A DNA stretch of 33,106 nucleotides from Fuerstiella sp. (GTDB taxonomy: Bacteria; Planctomycetota; Planctomycetia; Planctomycetales; Planctomycetaceae), in contig JAKVAY010000076.1 in NCBI GenBank assembly GCA_022447185.1, positions 1 through 33,106 on the forward strand, in the 5' to 3' direction. A model generated the notes under the pieces. The model saw only the letters and a program-made list of their open reading frames with translations. It had not been told where the DNA came from and did not search any database. Position 1 is the stretch's first letter, and every line of letters begins with the position of its first letter. This document shows positions 16,586 to 24,483 of the stretch, one piece after another. A program made the position numbers and the translations under genes.

Positions 16586-17476
16586 ATGCGAGACGAGATT
16601 GACACGATCAGTACAACGGTCCTGGTTGTGGACGACTCTCCGACAGATCGGACCTTGGTCGCTCGTCTCCTGACGGTCGAACGACCGGACTGGAACGTAG
16701 TGGAAACGTCGACAGTTGCTGAAGGGCTGAAGGTGCTCGCCAGGCAAAGCGTCACCGTGGTTGTGACCGACGTCTTCATGCCCGAAATGTCAGGGGAAGA
16801 ATTTATGGCAAAAGTACATCGGCGGTTTCCGAGCGTGCCGGTGATTCTGACCACTTCTCTTGGTAATGATGAAATCGCTGCGAGAAGTTTCGAACTGGGC
16901 GCTGTCAATTACATTCCTAAGCGACGGCTTGCAGACGACCTTGTTGCTGCTGTGGATGATGTTCTGAGAGCACTAAGGGAGGCGGCACTCGCTCGTGATG
17001 TGTTTTCCAATATCGTTCGAAGTCAGACTGTTTTTCGGATTGATAGTAACCTGGACCAGATCCGTGCGCTGCTTCATCTGATTTGTGAACGTCTCCAGAC
17101 TCTAAGGTTCCTGCAGGAGGATGAGGTGCGAGAGGTGACCGACGCTGTTCGCGAAGCTCTGATGAACGCACACATTCACGGTGGCCACAGCAGCTCCGGG
17201 AATTATGAGACAGGCAGCTCCTTTGGCGGCGCAGAAACGGGAGTACGAGCCGATTCGATAATTGAAGTGGAGTTTTCGATTTCTGAAGAACGTATCTGTT
17301 TTATGATTAAAGATCAGGGTTCAGGATTTGATACCAGTACAGTTGGTGAAATCGACGAATCAAAGCTGCGAAATGGCTTTCGTACAATGCGTCGGAACAT
17401 GGATCGCATCGAATTCAACAGCAGCGGCAATCGGATTGGTCTCACTAAAGAGCTCACACCGTCCAGGGCGGTGTGA
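16586..17476 (+). CDS. Receiver domain + RsbW/SpoIIAB-type ATPase, copy 1
   Basis: 296 residues. Residues 12-130 are a complete response-regulator receiver: acidic pair Asp16-Asp17, phospho-acceptor Asp62 in TDVFMP, switch Thr90 and Lys112. After a linker, residues 150-290 resemble the GHKL ATPase of anti-sigma kinases such as RsbW and SpoIIAB. The N-box has Glu190 and Asn194 (EALMNAHIHGG); the G1 box is DQGSG (243-247). A Ser/Gly-rich insertion sits in the middle (about 201-222). The G2 box, GRG in copies 2 and 3, reads R-N-G (262-264), so ATP-lid function may be weakened. Such proteins typically phosphorylate anti-anti-sigma (STAS) partners, here presumably under receiver control; no partner is encoded nearby. 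ATG at 16586 and GTG at 16583 are both possible starts. Confidence 0.87.
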   Translation: MRDEIDTISTTVLVVDDSPTDRTLVARLLTVERPDWNVVETSTVAEGLKVLARQSVTVVVTDVFMPEMSGEEFMAKVHRRFPSVPVILTTSLGNDEIAARSFELGAVNYIPKRRLADDLVAAVDDVLRALREAALARDVFSNIVRSQTVFRIDSNLDQIRALLHLICERLQTLRFLQEDEVREVTDAVREALMNAHIHGGHSSSGNYETGSSFGGAETGVRADSIIEVEFSISEERICFMIKDQGSGFDTSTVGEIDESKLRNGFRTMRRNMDRIEFNSSGNRIGLTKELTPSRAV

Positions 17477-17540
17477 AGAACGGAATCCGCGCGCCGAGAT
17501 CCCGTAGTCAGCACTCACCAGCCCCAGACGGAATGACCAA

Positions 17541-18455
17541 GTGGCTTCCATTCTTGTTGTTGATGATTCCGAAGCCGAGGTGGCCAGACTCGCCCGTGTA
17601 CTGTCCGTGGACAGTACACGCAGAGTTCATACATGTGCCGGCGGCGAAGAGGTATTCGAGATTGTCGCGGCCGATAACATCGATCTGGTTATCGCAGGGC
17701 AGCAAACCGGAAAGATGGACGACCTGGTTTTCCTTGAAAAATTTCAGGAGGCATTTCCTCGGGTTCCAGTCATCCTGATCGCAAAAGAAGCCAGCGAAGA
17801 ATTCGTAGTTAATGCATTTCAGCAGGGTGTATCCGGATATCTGAACAGGAAGTCGTCGGCCGAACAACTGAGTTCTATGGCAGACCGACTGCTGGCAGAG
17901 CGAGCTGCTGATCTGGCTTACAGGGCTCTGTTACGCCACCAGGAACTTGACGAATACGAATTCAAACTGCGCAGCCGGCGTGTGCTGATGTCGGCGGCAG
18001 CCGGTTTCCTGCGACAAAGGATTCAGGTCTCCGAAATCTGCCCCGATAAAGAACTTTTGCGATTGGGGATCGCAATCGAAGAGGCGCTGCTGAATGCGTG
18101 TCTGCACGGCAACCTGGAACTCGACTCCGCTCTTCGTGAAAAGGACGGAGATCTGTTCGAATCGTTAGCAGATGAACGTTCCGAAGTCTCGCCCTGGAAA
18201 GATCGGTACGTCTACGTGCGTGCGGTAGTGACTCGTGACTACGCACGAGTCACAATTCGCGACGAAGGAAGTGGCTTTGATCCGACAATGCTTCCGGACC
18301 CAACCGATCCGGAAAACCTGCTAAAACCCCACGGACGGGGAGTGATGATTATGCAACTGTTCATGGACGAAGTCGTCTGGAATGAAAGCGGCAACGAGGT
18401 TACGATGATCAAGAAGGCTATTGCGACCGCAGATATAAACAAAACCGAATCGTAG
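17541..18455 (+). CDS. Pseudo-receiver + RsbW-type ATPase, copy 2
   Basis: 304 residues, a paralogue of the genes on both sides. The receiver fold is kept (ILVVDDS at 4-10) but the phosphorylation site is lost: Gly53 replaces the acceptor Asp, Ala81 the switch Thr and Arg103 the conserved Lys. It therefore should not accept phosphate and may signal by binding alone. The ATPase half (about 150-292) has all motifs: N-box Glu181 and Asn185 (EALLNACLHGN), G1 DEGSG (241-245) and G2 GRG (265-267). By sequence it is the most complete kinase of the three. The GTG at 17541 is 64 bases after copy 1's stop, so cotranscription is likely. Two perfect hairpins lie within the coding sequence (separate entries). 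Confidence 0.86.
   Translation: MASILVVDDSEAEVARLARVLSVDSTRRVHTCAGGEEVFEIVAADNIDLVIAGQQTGKMDDLVFLEKFQEAFPRVPVILIAKEASEEFVVNAFQQGVSGYLNRKSSAEQLSSMADRLLAERAADLAYRALLRHQELDEYEFKLRSRRVLMSAAAGFLRQRIQVSEICPDKELLRLGIAIEEALLNACLHGNLELDSALREKDGDLFESLADERSEVSPWKDRYVYVRAVVTRDYARVTIRDEGSGFDPTMLPDPTDPENLLKPHGRGVMIMQLFMDEVVWNESGNEVTMIKKAIATADINKTES
17596..17619 (+). repeat. Perfect 11-bp hairpin in the 5' coding part of copy 2
   Basis: Arms at 17596-17606 (GTGTACTGTCC) and 17609-17619 (GGACAGTACAC) are exact reverse complements around a 2-base loop, about 55 bases after the GTG start. It spans codons 19-27. As RNA it would be a strong stem close to the initiation region; as DNA it resembles a dyad operator. 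The tight loop would probably open to four bases. Confidence 0.6.
18228..18253 (+). repeat. Perfect 10-bp hairpin late in copy 2
   Basis: Arms at 18228-18237 (GTGACTCGTG) and 18244-18253 (CACGAGTCAC) are exact reverse complements with a 6-base loop. It encodes V-T-R-D-Y-A-R-V-T just before the G1 box of the ATPase. No T-tract follows, so a terminator is not indicated. Confidence 0.55.
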
Positions 18456-18776
18456 TCTTTGCGATTTCACACGGAACAGTTCCTCTGGCGAATTTCAGCG
18501 ATGATTTTTTCGGAGGCGTCCCTGTTACTTCATGTGGATCTGTCTTACATCTACTCCAACGCAATGGCCGTATCGGCCTGTGACTGACAACGACAATTTG
18601 TCAGCACATTACGAATGTCGACTGGAATCGAACTTTGGCGTCGGTGAACCGCAACCGTGGTTCGTCTGGAAAACCAGGAACCATCGGAGTACAGCCGATC
18701 GCTGACGGGTTGAATCGGCGTCTGTAACTACTCGTGGAACAGCTGCAAACGTTTTCTCCAGAATCGAGCGACTGAA
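18456..18776 (+). promoter_or_regulatory. Structured leader between copies 2 and 3
   Basis: This 321-base gap is rich in hairpins in a row. GGCCG/CGGCC is at 18566-18570 and 18574-18578. CTGACAA/TTGTCAG is at 18584-18590 and 18598-18604. A longer bulged stem spans 18655-18687: TGGTTC 18658-18663 pairs GAACCA 18678-18683, and CTGG 18666-18669 pairs CCAG 18674-18677 around an AAAA loop. GCCGAT/ATCGGC is at 18694-18699 and 18714-18719. None has a following T-tract. They may form a regulatory 5' leader for copy 3 or an unannotated RNA. No known riboswitch class is recognised. Confidence 0.4.
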
Positions 18777-19682
18777 ATGATCTACATCATCGTCGTCGAC
18801 GACGCGCTCACGGACAGAAGGTTGATCAGTGGACTGCTGACAGGGGAATTAAAATGTGAAGTGCAGACAGCGGAAAATGCCAGGGTGGCGCTCGAATACA
18901 TTGATGCGCGGAGGCCGGATATCGTCCTAACCGATCTGAAGATGGCTGGAATGGACGGATTCGAGCTGTTGCAGTCGATTAAGGAAGACTATCCGATGAT
19001 TCCTGTCGTGCTGCTGACGGCACCGGGCAGTGAAGACGTTGCAGCAAATGCCATGAAGGTGGGAGCAACCGACTACGTTTCCAAAAGACGGCTGCCCGAA
19101 GACCTGCTTCGTACTGTTAAACGTATCACTGCTGCAACACAGGACTCGATGGTTCCACCTCAGCTGATGCACCGAATGGAATACTCCAATTCTCTGTTCA
19201 CACTCAGCAACGATCCGTCGCAGGTTGCTTCTGTGGTCACTTATCTGCAGCGCATGCTGCGTTGTCTGCCACTGGCAGACGAAATCGAGCGTATCCGTGT
19301 CGGTCTGGCGGTTGAAGCCGCGCTGTCGAATGCACTGTTTCACGGCAATATGGACACTGGTCTGGAAGTCCCTCGACCGGACCAAGTCCGAAGGAACGAG
19401 TTATTCCGGAAACGCTGGAATCAAAAACCATGGTGCGATCGGAGAATTCGTCTCACTGCAGAGATTTCCCGATTGTGTGCAAGGTTTGTCGTCAAAGATG
19501 ATGGGGAGGGATTTGACACGTCGACCATCGATCCGAATGTACTGAGCCTGGACAGCGAAGGTGGTCGGGGCTTGCCGTTGATGCATCTGGTTATGGATTC
19601 TGTGGAGTTCAACAGCATCGGTAACGAAGTGACGCTGATTCGAAATTGTGTTGGGCAGAAGGTTCAGGGATCGTCAGGCTGA
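18777..19682 (+). CDS. Receiver domain + RsbW-like ATPase lacking N-box Glu, copy 3
   Basis: 301 residues, same architecture as copies 1 and 2. The receiver is complete: acidic pair Asp8-Asp9, acceptor Asp53 in LTDLKMAGMDG, Thr81 and Lys103. The ATPase half (about 135-290) has Asn185, the G1 box DDGEG (241-245) and the G2 box GRG (263-265). The position of the N-box Glu, the catalytic base in SpoIIAB/RsbW-type kinases, is Ala181 (sequence VEAALSNALFHGN). A Glu sits one residue earlier but is out of register. It should bind ATP, but kinase activity is doubtful. It follows a 321-base structured gap and converges on the deacetylase-like gene with 9 bases between stops. Confidence 0.87.
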   Translation: MIYIIVVDDALTDRRLISGLLTGELKCEVQTAENARVALEYIDARRPDIVLTDLKMAGMDGFELLQSIKEDYPMIPVVLLTAPGSEDVAANAMKVGATDYVSKRRLPEDLLRTVKRITAATQDSMVPPQLMHRMEYSNSLFTLSNDPSQVASVVTYLQRMLRCLPLADEIERIRVGLAVEAALSNALFHGNMDTGLEVPRPDQVRRNELFRKRWNQKPWCDRRIRLTAEISRLCARFVVKDDGEGFDTSTIDPNVLSLDSEGGRGLPLMHLVMDSVEFNSIGNEVTLIRNCVGQKVQGSSG

Positions 19683-19691
19683 ATACGGTGT

Positions 19692-20627
19692 TCACTCGTT
19701 ATCCAGCAGCGTTTTCAGGTGCAACTCTACACATTCTGCCAGTCGTTCGACGTTGTAGCCGCCTTCCAGACTGCTCACCAGCCGTCGCGATGCGTGAGTC
19801 TGTGCAACCTGGCAGACCAGTGTCGTCATCAGGGCGAAATCTTCGGAATCCAGACCCAGTGAGCCAACCGGGTCGTCTGCGTGGGCATCAAAACCGGCAC
19901 TGATGATCACCAGTTCCGGCCGACAGCGGTCAGCTGCCTTGGAAAGCTCCGTTTCAAACGCAGACAGATAGTCAGATCGCGAAATGCCAAACTTAAGAGG
20001 CAGATTAAATACAGTTCCCAGTCCGGCACCGCGACCAGTCTCTGATTTGCGACCGGTCCCGGGATAGAACGGAAATCGGTGGGCCGAAAAGAACGTGATA
20101 CGCCCGTCTTCGTAGACGGCATCCTGTGTACCGTTTCCGTGGTGGACATCCCAGTCCACAATCAGAACACGGGACAGCCCCAGCCGTTCCACAGCTGCTT
20201 TGGCTGCGATGGCGACATTATTCAGCAGGCAGAACCCCATGGGAGCGTCCCTGAGCGCATGATGTCCGGGGGGACGTACCAGACACAGTGATTGTTGGTG
20301 TTCCCCCTGAACCGTTCGCTCGACAGCATCCACAACAGATCCGACTGCGGTTCTCGCGGACTGAGTCGACAGACGACTCATCACGGTATCGCGCTCAACC
20401 CGCCCTCCCCCGGCTGCTGCAGTTGTACGCAGACGTTCCAGATGGTCCAGGCTGTGACAGTTCAGCAAATCATGATCGGAAGCTTCTACCACAGGTTGAC
20501 GAACCACGCGTTCGAGCAATCGACTCTTGTGTAGACGACGATGAATATGTTCCAGCCGCGCGATACTTTCCGGATGACCTCCGGTGTCGTGCTGCAGGAA
20601 AATGTCGTCCATGTACAACAGAGTCAC
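19692..20627 (-). CDS. Histone-deacetylase-family zinc amidohydrolase
   Basis: A 311-residue member of the arginase/deacetylase superfamily, HDAC-like branch (class II / acetylpolyamine amidohydrolase type). Active-site motifs are complete: RPPGHHA with the His pair at 122-123, DWDVHHGNGTQ with zinc ligands Asp160 and His162, SAGFDAH with zinc ligand Asp247, and the late EGGYN holding the catalytic Tyr. Bacterial members remove acetyl groups from small molecules such as polyamines or from acetylated lysines; the substrate here is not readable. The length fits a single catalytic domain without extensions. No signal peptide, so cytoplasmic. Confidence 0.93.
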   Translation of the reverse strand: MTLLYMDDIFLQHDTGGHPESIARLEHIHRRLHKSRLLERVVRQPVVEASDHDLLNCHSLDHLERLRTTAAAGGGRVERDTVMSRLSTQSARTAVGSVVDAVERTVQGEHQQSLCLVRPPGHHALRDAPMGFCLLNNVAIAAKAAVERLGLSRVLIVDWDVHHGNGTQDAVYEDGRITFFSAHRFPFYPGTGRKSETGRGAGLGTVFNLPLKFGISRSDYLSAFETELSKAADRCRPELVIISAGFDAHADDPVGSLGLDSEDFALMTTLVCQVAQTHASRRLVSSLEGGYNVERLAECVELHLKTLLDNE

Positions 20628-20831
20628 GGCCAGGTTCCTCCCAATGGCGTCTGATGGTTCAATGGACGACGGGAATTCGCAAATCGCACCGATCGGATTT
20701 TAACTGGTGCCAGAAGTTTTTTATCAGGTATTCTTTATCGCATTACAGTTCGTGTTTTGTACCCGATCATCAGGGATACTTCCGTTCTGTGTCCTGAAGG
20801 AGCGTGATACATCAGCAGAATCACAGTCCCG

Positions 20832-21926
20832 TCAAAACGGCCATCGGTCTCCGTCATATGGTTTCGATACCAATCGTGATGGATCGATTCTGACATGACG
20901 AATGAGCTGACGCTTCCATGTGTATGTGACGTGCACCATTCCGTCAGACGACTGAATTACGGCCGGGTACGAAAACTCAGACCTCGGTTCCTTGTCAAGA
21001 ATTGCAGCTGCTTTCCAGGTCACACCGTCGTCACTCATGCCGATGTTAATCATTTCGCGACCGCGAGGCTTTGTTCCGGACCTGTTGGTGTGGTTGTAGA
21101 TCAACAAATGCCGGCCGTCCTTCAACGTCACCGCATCGATTCCGGAATTGGGATTAGGCAGTGACGTTTCTTTGAGTTTTGTCCATGTCTTCCCGTTGTC
21201 CGTCGAGGACGTTGTTAGGATTCGAGAATTGCCATTCCGGTTTCGACAGAGTGCTTCAATACGATCTTCTGTGTGCTGCAAAAATGTCGGCTGAATCGCT
21301 CCGATTTGTTTTTCGGAATGGACGGCTGCAGTTCGTTTCCAGGTCGCACCGCGGTCCTGCGTCAATTCGAAGTGGACTCGCCAGCCGTCAGATTCTGTAC
21401 TGCTGCCGCAGAGCAGTGTTCCATCGTTCATCAGGATTGGTTTATTACGAACCGGACCGTCGATGTGTTCAGGAAGGCGAACAGGGATTGTCCATGTTTC
21501 ACCGCAGTCAGGAGACGACATCACCATGCCCCACCACGTGCGCGGCGAAGGGCCACACTTGTAGAACAGCATGAGAGGTCCGTCCGGATACTGGAAGAGT
21601 ACCGGATTCCATGTAGGGTGACGATGAACGCTCCCATCCGATCGTGCGTATTGAATGCCATTGGCAATCTCAACCGGAGCGGTCCATTGTCCATTGATCT
21701 CCCGAACAACCCAGATACCAACATCGGGATTCTTTTCGTGAGTGCCTCCAAACCACGCAGCGATCAGGCCATTCGGTGTTTCCTCGATCGTTGATGCATG
21801 ACAGGATGGGGGCCTCGGATTGTTACTGTTCAGGAATTGAGTTGAAATGACGCCAGGATCATCGGCCAGCACGACCGTGCCTGCAAGCACAAAGAGAGTT
21901 GGAAATAATTGTCGTATGGCGGGCAT
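20832..21926 (-). CDS. Exported sialidase-like (BNR/Asp-box) protein
   Basis: A 364-residue six-bladed-propeller sialidase-family protein with an N-terminal signal peptide (hydrophobic to about residue 20, VLA/DDPG). Four Asp-boxes of S-x-D-x-G-x-T-W type lie at residues 138-145, 189-196, 241-248 and 298-304. The conserved start RPPSCHASTIEETPNG and W-F-G-G-T-H-E-K belong to a planctomycete/bacteroidete subgroup often annotated exo-alpha-sialidase. Whether it cleaves sialic acids or another glycan is unknown; many relatives lack demonstrated activity. It stands alone on the minus strand with gaps of about 150-200 bases either side. Confidence 0.87.
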   Translation of the reverse strand: MPAIRQLFPTLFVLAGTVVLADDPGVISTQFLNSNNPRPPSCHASTIEETPNGLIAAWFGGTHEKNPDVGIWVVREINGQWTAPVEIANGIQYARSDGSVHRHPTWNPVLFQYPDGPLMLFYKCGPSPRTWWGMVMSSPDCGETWTIPVRLPEHIDGPVRNKPILMNDGTLLCGSSTESDGWRVHFELTQDRGATWKRTAAVHSEKQIGAIQPTFLQHTEDRIEALCRNRNGNSRILTTSSTDNGKTWTKLKETSLPNPNSGIDAVTLKDGRHLLIYNHTNRSGTKPRGREMINIGMSDDGVTWKAAAILDKEPRSEFSYPAVIQSSDGMVHVTYTWKRQLIRHVRIDPSRLVSKPYDGDRWPF

Positions 21927-22072
21927 TGGAGACCTCGGTGGTATTCTGAATACCTTGTCGACTTCGTGTTCGTACTCGATGTCGCAGAAGTAATTGGACA
22001 GCGATTCGCGTGAGTCGGAAACATGGCGCCCGTCTGCAGATTGAGGTAAAACCGAGGACTGCAGCAGACCTG

Positions 22073-23212
22073 TTATTGATTTTTTCCTGGTACCATGTGA
22101 GCAAATCTGGATTTCCAGGCTTTGTGATCATCGGCTGTCGTACACCAAAGAAACAATTGCCCCGTTTCGTCGGTACGCGGTTCAATTCCCATTCTGTGTC
22201 GACCGGCAATCGAACGCAGCACTCCGGCCGGAGATCTCCGTTCGACAGGCGCTGAATATCTGATCTGATTGAATTGAATACCCGCATTTTCCAGTTGCTG
22301 ATAGGAGCAAAAGCAGGGGATCTCGACAAGATCTGAAATGCGATCGATGATGTCGGCGACGTTTTCGTCTGGCAAATCCACTGTCACACGCTTAAACATC
22401 CTGGGCAGGACCGCTGTCATACTTTTCTGATTCTTCCAGCCAGTTGGCCACAAATTGCTGGATTCATCTCCCACATCGATCTCAAGCAGTAACCCTTTGC
22501 GTGGATGCTCCATGACTCGAAAACCCATGCCGAACTGTGCCAGAGCAATTGCTAATCCTGTACCGCTGCTGATAGGACGCAAGTCGATGGACCGTGTTTT
22601 TTGATGATGTACCGACAGAACGCTGCGTGACTCGGCGGTTCTGGTAACGGTAAACGCAGATGACAGGTTAAGCGCCTGTACGACTGCCTCAGGAGATGAC
22701 AGTTCGATCTCATTCGTGATTTTCACCGAAAGAAGTTTAAGTACTTCTTCATACTGAGAGACAGAGAGCCCCCAGGTTGGACGCAGTCGCGTTGGACCTT
22801 CCGGCCCGTGTTTGGCAAGTTCGTCAAGAAATGTTTTCAGCTGAGGAGCATCATTCAGTCGGAACTTCCTGTCTCCCAGATTCAATACACCTGTACGGTT
22901 CAGCAGTCCGATCACCTCGACGACACGTCGACCAGATGTTCGGTAACGGATCCCTGGGTTGTCTCTGCCATCATCCGTGGCAATGGTGACGCGATAGCCG
23001 GCGGTCCGAAATGACTTTGACCAGTCCCGGTCTCGTAATCGATCCGCCGCGCTCCTGCCGGCCAGTACCCGAATTTCGAGGCGGTATCGACCGTTCAGTT
23101 GCGGAGACTCCGGAAACATAACGTCGCCCTGCTGAGGTTCCAGACAGGATCCGGGGGACGCAACCACAACCAACGCTGTGGTACAGATGATTCGCTGGAA
23201 GAGTACATTCAT
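22073..23212 (-). CDS. Exported protein with a secretin/TonB-type short N-terminal (STN-like) domain
   Basis: 379 residues from the preferred start, which places a signal peptide (IICTTALVVVASPGSC) directly at the N-terminus; the frame is open to an ATG at 23284. Residues about 275-360 have the pattern VTVDLPDENVADIIDRISD followed by IPCFCSYQQLENAGI and a final beta strand, resembling STN domains of secretins and TonB receptors. An earlier stretch (about 175-250) may be a divergent second copy. There is no pore-forming secretin domain, so it is not a secretin. It may bind peptidoglycan or a partner in the periplasm; function is unknown. It is divergent from the acyltransferase gene. No good ribosome-binding site marks the start. 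Confidence 0.68.
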   Translation of the reverse strand: MNVLFQRIICTTALVVVASPGSCLEPQQGDVMFPESPQLNGRYRLEIRVLAGRSAADRLRDRDWSKSFRTAGYRVTIATDDGRDNPGIRYRTSGRRVVEVIGLLNRTGVLNLGDRKFRLNDAPQLKTFLDELAKHGPEGPTRLRPTWGLSVSQYEEVLKLLSVKITNEIELSSPEAVVQALNLSSAFTVTRTAESRSVLSVHHQKTRSIDLRPISSGTGLAIALAQFGMGFRVMEHPRKGLLLEIDVGDESSNLWPTGWKNQKSMTAVLPRMFKRVTVDLPDENVADIIDRISDLVEIPCFCSYQQLENAGIQFNQIRYSAPVERRSPAGVLRSIAGRHRMGIEPRTDETGQLFLWCTTADDHKAWKSRFAHMVPGKNQ

Positions 23213-23501
23213 GACCGTATTGTGGCGCGATCGTTGCTGCAGGGCCATACGAATTGCAGCTTCGAAGAAATGCAGGGATTCCAAAACGGAGTCATCTGTG
23301 AGTGACCGGATAAAATCAATAGAATTTGTCGGTCCATCCTCAGGAACTCATGTCACTCAGTTATTTACACTCTCGAAGTACAAAGAATCAGAGATCGGTA
23401 CATCAGCATGGCCCCTGTGGAATTTCAGGGTTCGAACTTCACACTTCGGAACTCATCCAGAACTGTTTGAATCAGCAATCATCCCTCCGGAATTTCGTTG
23501 T

Positions 23502-24452
23502 ATGGATGCCCTTCGATTACGACACCGACTGGAATATGCGTTTTTCTGTGCGATTGTGTTTGTGATTCAGTCGCTGCCGCTCCGAACTGCTGAGCGTGTG
23601 AGTGACGTGTTTGCTTTGCTGATTCATCGACTGCCCGGAAAGGTCAATCGCCGCCAGGTCGCAGTTGACAACATTCGCCAGTCTTTCGGAGATCTGTCTG
23701 ACCGGCAAATTGACAGCATGATTCTGGGAATGTGGCAACACCTGTTCCGGATGGTGTTTGAAATCACTCAAATTCGGCGCCGGCTGCGGCAGGAAACGTC
23801 CATGTTCATTCTCGATTTCTTCCAGCGGGAAAAATGTGTTTCCACCGCCCTGTCCGGTCGCAAGGTTATTTTTTTGGGCGGGCACTTCGGTAACTGGGAG
23901 ATCTCTGTTACCGCCTTTGGTCATTTCGGTTTTCCCATGGGTGTGATTGCTCGAGATCTGGACAATCCCTGGCTTCATCAGTGGTTTCAGGACTTTCGTG
24001 AATCCAGTGAAAACTGGATCATCTCGAAGAAGGGTGGTGGCACAGATCTGATCAGGTCCCTGGAATCCTGTGGCATGGCATCATTGTTGTGTGATCAGGA
24101 TGCCGGAGGTCGCGGTGTCTTTGTTGATTTCTTCGGCCGTCCGGCGTCCACATTCAAATCGATTGCTCTGCTGGCGATTGAATATGATGCGATGATTGTT
24201 GTGGGTGGAGGATTGAGACGACCGCGGACTGAATTGACTCGAACCAACTGGGTTCCGTTTGAACTTGCGACACAGGCGGTCATTGACAGTCGTGACTTCA
24301 AAAGTGCAAATGCATTACAGGAACTGACTCAGGCCTATACCACGGCGCTGGAGCAACTCATTCGTCGGGCGCCGGAACAGTATTTCTGGATTCATCGCCG
24401 CTGGAAGTCTAAACCTCGCAGCAAAAAACGGATGTCAAAAAAAGCTGCGTAA
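23502..24452 (+). CDS. LpxL/HtrB-family lysophospholipid acyltransferase
   Basis: A 316-residue membrane-anchored acyltransferase of the lipid A late-acyltransferase family. An N-terminal hydrophobic helix (about 10-28) is followed by the catalytic H-x4-E motif, His128 and Glu133 in GGHFGNWE. Then come K-K-G-G-G-T-D-L-I-R and LLCDQDAGGRGVFVDFFG, both typical of the family. The basic tail (SKKRMSKKAA) could contact the membrane. In Proteobacteria these enzymes add secondary acyl chains to lipid A. The frame stays open 108 codons upstream, but only from 23502 does it resemble the family in length and N-terminus; no strong ribosome-binding site is seen. Confidence 0.88.
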   Translation: MDALRLRHRLEYAFFCAIVFVIQSLPLRTAERVSDVFALLIHRLPGKVNRRQVAVDNIRQSFGDLSDRQIDSMILGMWQHLFRMVFEITQIRRRLRQETSMFILDFFQREKCVSTALSGRKVIFLGGHFGNWEISVTAFGHFGFPMGVIARDLDNPWLHQWFQDFRESSENWIISKKGGGTDLIRSLESCGMASLLCDQDAGGRGVFVDFFGRPASTFKSIALLAIEYDAMIVVGGGLRRPRTELTRTNWVPFELATQAVIDSRDFKSANALQELTQAYTTALEQLIRRAPEQYFWIHRRWKSKPRSKKRMSKKAA

Positions 24453-24483
24453 CACTTCTGATTGTTTGTCGGACGTGGAATTC

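Noticed and set aside
22150..22200. tRNA-like T-loop sequence GGTTCAATTCCC
   Set aside because: The flanking bases cannot form a T-stem, no acceptor or anticodon stem is present, and it lies within the STN-domain gene.
23178..23501. 108-codon N-terminal extension of the acyltransferase
   Set aside because: It overlaps the divergent STN-domain gene's 5' end, has no homology, and the family length is met from 23502.
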